The notes under the pieces: model-generated
The model's database searches: none
What the model was told of the DNA's origin: nothing
What the model saw: the letters and a program-made list of their open reading frames with translations, nothing else
Program-made: the position numbers and the translations under genes
DNA from: Algoriphagus aestuarii
GTDB taxonomy: Bacteria > Bacteroidota > Bacteroidia > Cytophagales > Cyclobacteriaceae
Reading direction: 5' to 3'
Assembly (NCBI GenBank): GCA_017051695.1
Contig: JAFIDK010000005.1
Location: 1 to 64,000 of the forward strand
DNA length: 64,000 nucleotides
Shown here: positions 56,977 to 64,000 of the stretch, one piece after another
Layout: each line of letters opens with the position of its first letter
Numbering within the stretch: position 1 is the first letter of the stretch

Positions 56977-57486
56977 ATGGCAAAAGACAATATCAGCAAG
57001 GAAATAGAATCAAAATTTGGAAATCAATTGCGAGTGCGGGTAAATGGGATCCTAATCGAAGAAAATAAACTGCTTATGGTCAAGCATCTGATGGGTGATG
57101 GGAAAGTTTTATGGTCAGTACCCGGTGGAGGGATGCATTATGGAACCGATGCAACCGAAAATCTGATGAGAGAATTTAAGGAAGAAACAGGTTTAAATGT
57201 TAAAATTCGCAAATATTTGTTCGTTCACGAGTATTTAGACCCTCCATTACACGCGATGGAGCATTTTTTTAGTTTAAAATCCACCGGAGGTAGTTTAAAA
57301 CTCGGAGAAGATCCCGAACTTAGTAAGGAATTCCAGATTTTGAGTGAAGTTGCATGGATGAGTCTGGAAGATATCCGTTCACTGCCTCAGGACTCCCTTC
57401 ATCAAATCTTTTGGCGAATAAATTCACTTGAGGACTTAGGTTTGTGGAAAGGATATTTTAATTTTGGAAATATTTCCATAAAATAG
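56977..57486 (+). CDS. Nudix hydrolase
   Basis: A 169-residue protein with the Nudix box as GGGMHYGTDATENLMREFKE followed by ETGL; the core REFKEETG is intact. LRVRVNGILIEENKLLMVKHL gives the first strands. Substrate unknown (nucleoside diphosphate derivative likely). Divergent from the helicase gene, 14 bp apart. Confidence 0.82.
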   Translation: MAKDNISKEIESKFGNQLRVRVNGILIEENKLLMVKHLMGDGKVLWSVPGGGMHYGTDATENLMREFKEETGLNVKIRKYLFVHEYLDPPLHAMEHFFSLKSTGGSLKLGEDPELSKEFQILSEVAWMSLEDIRSLPQDSLHQIFWRINSLEDLGLWKGYFNFGNISIK

Positions 57487-57534
57487 CACGTTTAAAAAAC
57501 CTTCAACCTTACCTTGATTTAAAATTTAATCAAA

Positions 57535-58116
57535 ATGACTCTAACTAAAGTATTATCCTTTGTCTTCCTTATAGCTGCTCTAGGTCTTGGTTACCTTCTT
57601 TGGAAAGGCGTAGATGATGTAGTGGAAACTGAGAAAAGAATTGCTTTGACAGAAGCTGCCATTATCGAAAAACTCCAAATGCTACGAGATGCTGAATTGG
57701 CATATCAAGCTGCTAATGGAAAATATGCGGACAACTGGGACACCTTGAAGCAATTCATCCAAGAAGGTAAAATCTGGCTAGTTCAGAGAACTGAAACAAC
57801 CAAATTATTGGAATACGGTAAAGAAGAAACTACAGTAACCTTTGACACGCTTGGTTCTGTGAATGTTTTGGACTCTTTGTTTAACGATAGAAAATATCCA
57901 AACTTCAATCTGGAAGCTTTGGCAGTGGTACCGGGTTCAGGTGGAAAGCGATTTGAATTCTTTGCTGACAAAATCGAAAGAAACAGCTACGAAATCGCTG
58001 TATTCGAGATCAGAGACCCTGCTCCAATCAATCCTGAAAGAAGATTAAACAACAACGAGAAAGCCCTAAAAGTGGGTTCCAGAACTGACGCTTCTACTGA
58101 AGGTAACTGGAAATAA
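57535..58116 (+). CDS. Membrane-anchored hypothetical protein
   Basis: A 193-residue protein with one N-terminal transmembrane helix (VLSFVFLIAALGLGYLLW), a coiled-coil stretch (VVETEKRIALTEAAIIEKLQ) and a pilin-like helix-loop (MLRDAELAYQAANGKYADNWDTL). The rest is beta-rich. The DAELAYQAANGKYAD part resembles type II pseudopilin-like folds, but there is no prepilin site. Function unknown; upstream of the DUF3822 and coaD genes. Confidence 0.7.
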   Translation: MTLTKVLSFVFLIAALGLGYLLWKGVDDVVETEKRIALTEAAIIEKLQMLRDAELAYQAANGKYADNWDTLKQFIQEGKIWLVQRTETTKLLEYGKEETTVTFDTLGSVNVLDSLFNDRKYPNFNLEALAVVPGSGGKRFEFFADKIERNSYEIAVFEIRDPAPINPERRLNNNEKALKVGSRTDASTEGNWK

Positions 58117-58128
58117 TCCCTACGGATT

Positions 58129-58947
58129 TTGGAAAACAATCTCAAAGTATACAAGAGTGATAAGTTTGATGTGGAAGACACAACGAGCTTATCACTTTTT
58201 TTATATCCCCACTCCCTTGCGATTTTTGCAAAAGACAAAAATCAAGCAAACATCGGAATTCATTATTACACCAAATTTGAGTGGAATGAAATAGAGAATT
58301 TGCTGGTTTCTGATCCATTGCTTAGAATGGATCTTCCTGCTAAAATCTACTTGCACCAACTTGAATTTAGTTTAGTGCCGGGTGTGCTGTATGCTCCTGG
58401 AAAAGAGGAAACCTATCTCTCATTTGTTGGGGATCAGAAAAAGGACAACTTTTATTTTGCAACGCCATTGGACAGCAATAATATCCAAATGGTATCTTAT
58501 CTCTCCAGTAAGACCAAAAAAGCGCTGGAAGCAAGGTTTTCGGAAATAAACTTCTATCATGGAGGCACTTCTTTTTTATCCTACTTATTTAAGGAACGGT
58601 TTAATCTCATCGGCCAAGAAATCCTTGTCTGCATTTTGGATCAATATATTTATCTGGTGGCATTTACTGACCAGGAGCTCAGTGTCTTTAATATTTTTGA
58701 AATAAAAGAAAAAGAGGACATTCTCAAATACATCAATATCGTCATTGCCCAGTTGAACTACGACAAGAATCACGTAAGAATCAGTCTTTTCGGAGCTACT
58801 GAGCATTTTGAAATCACCAACGAATGGGGAAAAGAATATTTCTACCATTTCAGAATAATGAAGCCACATTCTAACCAAAACTATTCCCACGGTTTTAAAC
58901 ATTTAAAATCCGGAGGCCTATTTGAGTCTTCTTGGCAATTTGATTGA
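58129..58947 (+). CDS. DUF3822 family protein
   Basis: A 272-residue protein of the DUF3822 family, common upstream of coaD in Bacteroidetes, with an ASKHA-like fold. The N terminus has FDVEDTTSLSLFLYPHSLAIF, then LEARFSEINFYHGGTSFL and IYLVAFTDQELSVFNIFEIK. It starts at TTG 58129 since no ATG is available. A terminator-like hairpin lies within codons 10-25. It may assist the coaD step; not established. Confidence 0.75.
   Translation: MENNLKVYKSDKFDVEDTTSLSLFLYPHSLAIFAKDKNQANIGIHYYTKFEWNEIENLLVSDPLLRMDLPAKIYLHQLEFSLVPGVLYAPGKEETYLSFVGDQKKDNFYFATPLDSNNIQMVSYLSSKTKKALEARFSEINFYHGGTSFLSYLFKERFNLIGQEILVCILDQYIYLVAFTDQELSVFNIFEIKEKEDILKYINIVIAQLNYDKNHVRISLFGATEHFEITNEWGKEYFYHFRIMKPHSNQNYSHGFKHLKSGGLFESSWQFD
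58156..58203 (+). terminator. Terminator-like hairpin inside the start of the DUF3822 gene
   Basis: Arms AGTGATAAG (58156-58164) and CTTATCACT (58188-58196) with a 23-base loop are followed by seven T. It would serve the preceding gene or act as attenuator for DUF3822-coaD. Confidence 0.5.
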
Positions 58948-58949
58948 TC

Positions 58950-59405
58950 ATGAAAAAAGTAGCCATTTTCCCGGGTTCATTTGACCCATTCACGATGGGC
59001 CATCACGACATAGTGATCAGAAGTCTGAAACTTTTTGACGAAGTGATAATCGGTATTGGCTACAATTCCACGAAGCAAAACCGCTATTTCGACATAGATG
59101 TCATGGTAGATAAAATCAAAAGTGTCTATACCGGAGTGGATGCCGTCAAAGTCATTGTTTACAATGAATTGACCTCCACTTTAGCCAAAAAACACGACGC
59201 AAATTACCTTGTAAGAGGTTTGAGAAATACGACGGATTTCGAGTACGAAAACACGATCTGTCAAATGAACAGATATCTAAATGAAGAGCTGGAAACTGTA
59301 TTTTTGATTACTTCCCCTCCTTTTGCAGCGATCAGCTCTACGGTCATCCGAGAGGTGCATCGCTATGGCGGAGATGTGGCAGAATTCCTACCTTATAAAA
59401 TCTGA
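58950..59405 (+). CDS. coaD: Phosphopantetheine adenylyltransferase
   Basis: A 151-residue nucleotidyltransferase with FPGSFDPFTMGHHD (the T/HxGH motif region) and ISSTVIRE. It joins 4'-phosphopantetheine with ATP to dephospho-CoA in CoA synthesis. Length is standard. ATG at 58950 is used; a TTG at 58944 overlaps the DUF3822 stop and is not needed. Confidence 0.92.
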   Translation: MKKVAIFPGSFDPFTMGHHDIVIRSLKLFDEVIIGIGYNSTKQNRYFDIDVMVDKIKSVYTGVDAVKVIVYNELTSTLAKKHDANYLVRGLRNTTDFEYENTICQMNRYLNEELETVFLITSPPFAAISSTVIREVHRYGGDVAEFLPYKI

Positions 59406-60082
59406 GGTTTTGGGTGGTTTTTGATAAACTGCTTAAATAGATACCTCATGGATGGATAAGAGTTTACGAGCGCAATTTTGGCATCTGGCTCATAAAACCA
59501 TCTGATATCCTCTATTCCCTCTTCTTTTTGTGGAGTCATGTTTTTATCATCCAGGCATTCCATTTCGTACCAATAAGTTTTTTTGAGGATACTTTTCCTG
59601 TTTTGGGTATAAGTATGCCAAGTGTTGTACAAATGTTTGGTCACTTTAACCTTGACAGCACATTCCTCCTCTACCTCCCTCAGCGCACATTGCTCAGGAG
59701 TTTCACCCTTGTCAAACTTTCCTTTTGGAAAATCCCATTTTCCAAGTCTAAAAATCAACAAGACTTTTTTCTTTTTATTGGTCACGACTCCACCTGCCGC
59801 TTTGATGATCATAAATCTGCTTTTGACAAATTTCTTTAAGGATGATTTGTCCTTTGTGACCAATGTAATGGAATCCAGATTTTTTAGCTTTCTGGTTCGA
59901 AGAACATAGAGAAGCTTGATTACTAGATCATGGGAAGGTTCATGAAAAAGCACGTCATCGTGCCAATCCACAGAATTCAGCAACTCGTCAGGTTGATGGT
60001 AAATCGACTCAAAAGTTTTTCGACCATCCAATTCTTCATAGGAAATAAGATCTAGAGGCTTGTCGTTTACAAAAATTCTCAT
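59393..60082 (-). CDS. Nudix hydrolase with N-terminal extension
   Basis: A 229-residue protein from ATG 60082: a 95-residue N-terminal domain, then a Nudix domain (GGVVTNKKKKVLLI; box GKFDKGETPEQCALREVEEE). The C terminus runs 13 bp into the end of coaD, on the opposite strand. The upstream start at 60145 adds a hydrophobic stretch and is less likely. Substrate unknown. Confidence 0.8.
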   Translation of the reverse strand: MRIFVNDKPLDLISYEELDGRKTFESIYHQPDELLNSVDWHDDVLFHEPSHDLVIKLLYVLRTRKLKNLDSITLVTKDKSSLKKFVKSRFMIIKAAGGVVTNKKKKVLLIFRLGKWDFPKGKFDKGETPEQCALREVEEECAVKVKVTKHLYNTWHTYTQNRKSILKKTYWYEMECLDDKNMTPQKEEGIEDIRWFYEPDAKIALVNSYPSMRYLFKQFIKNHPKPQIL

Positions 60083-60166
60083 GGAAAATCCGAGCTTTAT
60101 GATTCTGAAAGAACCAAAAATGCATAAAAAAATCAGCAGCAACAACCTTCAGGAAAGTTTATCACT

Positions 60167-60174
60167 TATTTTTG
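60167..60174 (+). promoter_or_regulatory. Promoter -7 box abutting pyrE
   Basis: TATTTTTG fits TAnnTTTG and ends four bases before the pyrE ATG, so the message may be leaderless. No clear -33 element. Confidence 0.4.
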
Positions 60175-60178
60175 GGGT

Positions 60179-60823
60179 ATGGAAATTTTAGACCCGAGTG
60201 TAGCTGCTGAAGTAGCCGATAAATTACTGGAAATACAAGCGATCCGACTTCAACCTGAATCCCCTTTTACCTGGGCCTCGGGCTGGAAATCCCCGATTTA
60301 TTGTGACAATCGATTATCCTTGTCTTTTCCCGAAGTCAGAAATCTGATTAAAAACCAACTGGTAAAAAGTGTGATGCACTATTTCCCGCAGGCAGAAGCC
60401 ATTGCAGGAGTAGCCACAGCTGGCATTCCTCAAGGAGCATTGATAGCCAATGACCTGGAGCTGCCATTTATCTATGTCCGTTCCAAAGCTAAAGGACATG
60501 GTATGGAAAATATGATCGAGGGGAAAGTAACTCCAGGACAAAAAGTAGTAGTGGTCGAAGATTTGGTTTCTACTGGGGGAAGTTCATTAAAAGCTGCTGA
60601 AGACCTTCGGAAAGCCGGTTTTGAGGTGCTAGGAATGGTTGCAATCTTTAGCTATGGCTTTGACTTGGCTTCAGAAAACTTCAAAAATGCAGGGATCAAA
60701 TTGATATGCTTGAGCCATTACGAAGCTCTTTTGCCTAGAGCAATCCAGAAAAAATATGTAACTGATGAAACTTTGAAATCCTTATCAGCTTGGAGAAAAG
60801 ATCCTTCAACATGGACTCCTTGA
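60179..60823 (+). CDS. pyrE: Orotate phosphoribosyltransferase
   Basis: A 214-residue enzyme with FTWASGWKSPIYCDNR at the N terminus and the PRPP-binding VVVVEDLVSTGGSSLKAA. It makes orotidine monophosphate in pyrimidine synthesis. Complete and of usual length; ends in a strong bidirectional terminator. Confidence 0.92.
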   Translation: MEILDPSVAAEVADKLLEIQAIRLQPESPFTWASGWKSPIYCDNRLSLSFPEVRNLIKNQLVKSVMHYFPQAEAIAGVATAGIPQGALIANDLELPFIYVRSKAKGHGMENMIEGKVTPGQKVVVVEDLVSTGGSSLKAAEDLRKAGFEVLGMVAIFSYGFDLASENFKNAGIKLICLSHYEALLPRAIQKKYVTDETLKSLSAWRKDPSTWTP

Positions 60824-60853
60824 TACTATTCCTGACGAGAGGTTGACAACAAA

Positions 60854-60896
60854 CCAAAAGTAAAAAGGCCGGAACATCCGGCCTTTTTACTTTTGG
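60854..60896. terminator. Perfect 20-bp bidirectional terminator
   Basis: Twenty-base perfect arms (60854-60873 and 60877-60896) around ACA, with A and T runs on the two sides of a GGCCGGA core. The stop codon of the minus-strand gene lies within the right arm. Confidence 0.85.
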
Positions 60897-62077
60897 AATA
60901 GGCCTATAGAACCTCCTACCCAATCTTTGTCTTTGTTGAATTTGACCCCTACCATTTCTCCTCTGCTCAAACGGGCCAAATTTGCCACCAAGGTAGGACT
61001 TTCATCTTCTTCTGGCCAAAGTGCCAAAATCCTTACTTCTACTTTCACTTTTCCTTCCGGAGCCTGGATTACCGGCGCATAGTGAACTTTCTTTTGAAGC
61101 AAATACAGGTCTTTTTCCTTCACTTCGTCTATGTCTTGTCTGGTCACATGAAACTTAACTCCGCTTCCTGAAAATGAAAACAAGGGCTTTAAGACATAAT
61201 TTTCCAGATCAGTTGGGATTTTATGTATTTCGCTGAGCAATTTACTTTCGATAAAATAGGGACCGCTTAGAAACGGGAGAATAAATTTTGAAATCCTGGT
61301 GTACCAATTTGGATGACCTGCCCATTCTACTTCTAATTCTTCCTCAAAACTAAAGGCTAGTTTCAAATCTTTTCGCAGATCCAATTCATCAAAAATCACA
61401 CGGTTATAAATCCTCTTTATTTGAATTTTTTTTCCTCCCTCATTTGAATAAAAAAGTTTTTTTCCTTCTTTGATCACCTCAGTGACACAAATCACCGGAA
61501 TCCCTAAATCCTTCTTACAGTAGTAGAAATCAATCTTCGTGTTTTGTTTTTCAGGCTCGATTTCCAATAAAACCACCTCTTCAGGCTTATGGTTTTTTAG
61601 AACCACTTTTTTCAGCAGTTCCAAAAAAGAGGTTTCATCAAAACCATTGAGGTAAGGAGTGGTATCCTTCAGGAATGGATAAAAATTGACAAACTTTTGA
61701 AAAAGGTGGAACTGAAAATTAAAAACAGATGGAAATCCCTGTATTTCAATCAACTTCGGCACACATTTCCCATTTTCCTCACATACCCCAAAATCAATTG
61801 CAAGAAACTGGGAATGAGAATCTTCATTCGGAACAGCAGTATTTAAATCAATCGAACGCTGGGTAAGAGTTTTGAAATCTGATCTTTTTATAAAAGAGAT
61901 TACTTCCTCACACCCTTTCTGAATTTGATTTTTAAGATCTTCAGGAATGAAAAAAGGTGTCTCTGCAATTCTAAATGTCGGAGCAAAATCGAAATCAGTG
62001 GCAATATCCTTTAAAAAAGCATTGTATTTCTCTGGTGAAAACGATGCATTGAATTGTTCTCTAAAGGACTGGATCAT
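60887..62077 (-). CDS. ATP-grasp-like protein of the amide-ligase cluster
   Basis: A 396-residue protein not matched to a named family. Features suggest ATP-grasp: an N-terminal part with FLAIDFGVCEENGKCVPKLIEI (pre-ATP-grasp-like), NYVLKPLFSFSGSGVKF for the ATP lysine loop, and VEVRILALW plus VANLARLSRGEMVGVKFNK near the end for magnesium binding. It starts 5 bp after the amidotransferase gene. Likely forms an amide or peptide bond. Confidence 0.6.
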   Translation of the reverse strand: MIQSFREQFNASFSPEKYNAFLKDIATDFDFAPTFRIAETPFFIPEDLKNQIQKGCEEVISFIKRSDFKTLTQRSIDLNTAVPNEDSHSQFLAIDFGVCEENGKCVPKLIEIQGFPSVFNFQFHLFQKFVNFYPFLKDTTPYLNGFDETSFLELLKKVVLKNHKPEEVVLLEIEPEKQNTKIDFYYCKKDLGIPVICVTEVIKEGKKLFYSNEGGKKIQIKRIYNRVIFDELDLRKDLKLAFSFEEELEVEWAGHPNWYTRISKFILPFLSGPYFIESKLLSEIHKIPTDLENYVLKPLFSFSGSGVKFHVTRQDIDEVKEKDLYLLQKKVHYAPVIQAPEGKVKVEVRILALWPEEDESPTLVANLARLSRGEMVGVKFNKDKDWVGGSIGLFQK

Positions 62078-62082
62078 AGATT

Positions 62083-62916
62083 TTAGATAATTAGTGAAGG
62101 AGTTTTTGTCGACTTGATTTTTCTTATCGCTTGTTCCAAAAAGTTTGGTATAAGCGTCTCATTCGTCTTATAGATTTTATTTTCATCTACCAGATGCTCC
62201 AGCATGGTTCTGAATTTTGCTTTCCCTTTAGAAGCGATAATTTTCTCTCTTACCTCCGCCTTTTTCAAATGTGCCAAAAAACTGACTGGATCGGCTTCTG
62301 GGTGAAATTGGGTGCCAATTATTTCATCCGAAAAGCGAATGGCCATGATCGCCCTTTCGTATTCCACATGACTCCTGATTTTCTCTAGCGCGATGATTTT
62401 AGCTCCCAATAAATTAAATTTCTTATGGTTCGGTTGGAGTACCTGATAGTCTCTCGAGTCAACAGCCCAAAAGGGATTATCCAGGTTCTGGAAAAGCGGA
62501 TCTGTCATCCCTTCGATCGTTTTATGGATGGACATGACTCCAAAAGAGGTAGATTTCCTCTTACTCAATTTGCCCAATCCAAAATGCCTGCATGCCATTT
62601 GATAAGAATGGCAAATTAAAAGGATGTGCTTTTTTTGGGAGTGATTCTGATTCCAGATCCAAATCTGATCCAATAAATCAAAATATTTCAGATCCCAATT
62701 GCCATCACCTTCCAGCGGATTCCCTGGCCCACCGGTAGAAATATACATGTCATATTCCAAAATATCCGGTAGTTCAGCTTTGCCTCTCACATCATAAACC
62801 CGATAGGAAATCTGATCTGCAAACCTGTCTACAATTTCCTTGATGCATCGCATCCCCTGATTCGCTTCCCCATCATACATATCCAGGATGGCCAGATTTA
62901 TCTTTTTCTTTCGCAC
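62083..62916 (-). CDS. Class I glutamine amidotransferase-type protein
   Basis: A 277-residue GATase domain with all triad residues: C102 in LLICHSYQM, H205 and E207 in TQFHPEAD, and the oxyanion region TGGPGNPLEG. It starts at GTG 62916. It is not fused to a synthase, so it could feed ammonia to, or hydrolyse a glutamyl product of, the neighbouring ligases. Own promoter box upstream. Confidence 0.75.
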   Translation of the reverse strand: MRKKKINLAILDMYDGEANQGMRCIKEIVDRFADQISYRVYDVRGKAELPDILEYDMYISTGGPGNPLEGDGNWDLKYFDLLDQIWIWNQNHSQKKHILLICHSYQMACRHFGLGKLSKRKSTSFGVMSIHKTIEGMTDPLFQNLDNPFWAVDSRDYQVLQPNHKKFNLLGAKIIALEKIRSHVEYERAIMAIRFSDEIIGTQFHPEADPVSFLAHLKKAEVREKIIASKGKAKFRTMLEHLVDENKIYKTNETLIPNFLEQAIRKIKSTKTPSLII

Positions 62917-62941
62917 GATTCTTCTACTTTATTATCTGTCG

Positions 62942-62949
62942 CAAAGGTA
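62942..62949 (-). promoter_or_regulatory. Promoter -7 box of the amidotransferase gene
   Basis: On the minus strand TACCTTTG (62949 to 62942) fits TAnnTTTG and lies 26 bases before the GTG start, just past the stop of the ligase gene. Confidence 0.5.
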
Positions 62950-62950
62950 A

Positions 62951-64000
62951 TTAATGAGACTGAATCCCTTGTCTAAATTTTGAAGTTATCATATCTACCA
63001 CTTTAGATAGATCCTGGGTCTTTTCAAAAACTGCGAGTTGCTGATCTGCCCCAGTACCGTTTTTCAGGATTTCATGGACATAGTTGATCTCTTCTCTACT
63101 TCCCAACTCATCTACCACATCGTCTATGAAATCCAAAAGTTCCAATACCAGTTCTTGAGTAGGTACCTCTGTTTTCTTGCCAAAATCAATCAGTTTTCCT
63201 TCAATCCCATTTCTTGCTGCACGAAATTTGTTTTCCCGGATCAGTGCAATCCTATAAATATTAAAGCTGGTATTGCTCATCAATAATTTATACAGTTTGG
63301 CCACAATCGCCTGTATCAAAGCCACAATACAAATAGTCTCATCCACTGTCAGGCACATATCACAAATCCGGAATTCAATCGTGCTGAAGAAAGGATGCAT
63401 CCTGAGATCCCACCAGATCTTTTTAGGGTTATCGATGCAGTTAGTTTTGACCAAAATCTCCAAAAAGTTGTCATAAGACTGCACAGAATCAAAATATTCC
63501 GGCAGCCCAGTCCTTGGGAATTTTGCAAAAACTTTAGCTCTGAACGCTTTAAAACCCGTATTTCTACCTTCCCAAAATGGTGAATTGGTCGAAAGTGCAT
63601 AAATATGGGGCAAAAAATAGCATGCCTGATTCATCAATTGTAGGGCAATATCCCTGTTGTCAATTCCTATATGCACATGTAAGCCAAATATCAAATTGGA
63701 GCGAGCAATATCCTTTAGTTCATTGACTATTTCATGATAGCGGAGATCATCTGTTATTTCCTGGTCCTGCCATTTTGAAAAAGGATGTGTCCCAGCAGCT
63801 CCTACAACCAGACCCTGTTTATCTGCGAGTTCGAAGATCTTGTTTCTCAAAAAAGAGACTTCTTTTCTAGCTTCAGCTACATTATTGCAGATATTGGTCC
63901 CCACTTCTACCACCGACTGATGCATTTCCGCTTTGACCTGCTCTCTCAGCATGATTTTTCCACCTTCCACAATCTTTGACATATGAGATTTCAGGTCCCT
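62951..64000 (-). CDS. Carboxylate-amine ligase, GCS2/YbdK type (N terminus outside window)
   Basis: About 350 residues of a glutamate-cysteine-ligase-2-like enzyme: GGKIMLREQVKAEMHQSVVE, AAGTHPFSKWQDQ, FGLHVHIGI, STNSPFWEGRNTG and STIEFRICDMCLTVDE. The frame stays open to the edge (RDLKSH before the internal ATG at 63982), so the first 20-30 residues lie beyond 64000. It joins an amino acid to a carboxylate with ATP. First gene of the ligase cluster. Confidence 0.85.
   Translation of the reverse strand, partial: RDLKSHMSKIVEGGKIMLREQVKAEMHQSVVEVGTNICNNVAEARKEVSFLRNKIFELADKQGLVVGAAGTHPFSKWQDQEITDDLRYHEIVNELKDIARSNLIFGLHVHIGIDNRDIALQLMNQACYFLPHIYALSTNSPFWEGRNTGFKAFRAKVFAKFPRTGLPEYFDSVQSYDNFLEILVKTNCIDNPKKIWWDLRMHPFFSTIEFRICDMCLTVDETICIVALIQAIVAKLYKLLMSNTSFNIYRIALIRENKFRAARNGIEGKLIDFGKKTEVPTQELVLELLDFIDDVVDELGSREEINYVHEILKNGTGADQQLAVFEKTQDLSKVVDMITSKFRQGIQSH

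Overview
The window looks like a chromosome segment of a Cytophagales-type Bacteroidetes bacterium, probably close to Algoriphagus or other Cyclobacteriaceae. I infer this from TAnnTTTG promoter boxes, the Bacteroidetes-style MobA/MobB/coupling-protein module, a FucP-centred L-fucose cluster and DUF3822/DUF1573-type genes. No rRNA gene, complete tRNA or CRISPR array was seen.

The left 26.6 kb is an AT-rich accessory island. It opens inside an IS3-type transposase that runs off the left edge. Two large nuclease-bearing genes follow, one of them a STAND ATPase. Next comes a tight five-gene cassette (winged-helix protein, AbiEii-type nucleotidyltransferase, STAS-like/GHKL ATPase, DUF4325-like STAS protein, PIN nuclease). 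Small cargo genes lead to a mobilisation module (coupling protein, HUH relaxase, MobA-like accessory protein and a candidate oriT hairpin). A SIR2-HerA defence pair comes next, and then two decayed defence genes: a nuclease-STAND ATPase split by an in-frame TGA and a frameshift, and a phospholipase-D-type nuclease with two stops and a lost catalytic lysine. The island ends at a displaced 3' fragment of a tRNA gene (probably tRNA-Pro) followed by that tRNA's old terminator. This is what a far-end attachment site of a tRNA-integrating mobilisable element looks like; the integrase and the complete tRNA should lie left of the window.

The right 37 kb is ordinary chromosome. It holds a PQQ-type sugar dehydrogenase, an alanine/sodium symporter, methionine aminopeptidase, a TetR-TolC-adaptor-RND efflux operon, an esterase, an acyltransferase, a histidine kinase and a cyclophilin. 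A non-phosphorylating L-fucose pathway follows (oxidoreductases, FAH hydrolase, fuconolactonase, FucP, mutarotase), lacking only a recognisable fuconate dehydratase. A TPP-riboswitch operon then encodes a methyltransferase, a PurM/AIR-synthase-like protein, a ThiE-like protein and a Trm112-like zinc protein. Housekeeping genes follow (ABC exporter, RecD-like helicase, two Nudix proteins, CoaD, PyrE). The window closes with a three-gene ligase/amidotransferase/ATP-grasp-like cluster cut by the right edge.

The best candidate for an undescribed system is the five-gene cassette at 6589-9585. It looks like a partner-switch (ATPase plus STAS) controlling a PIN ribonuclease, fused to an AbiE-like pair and driven by promoters that place transcription starts on the start codons.
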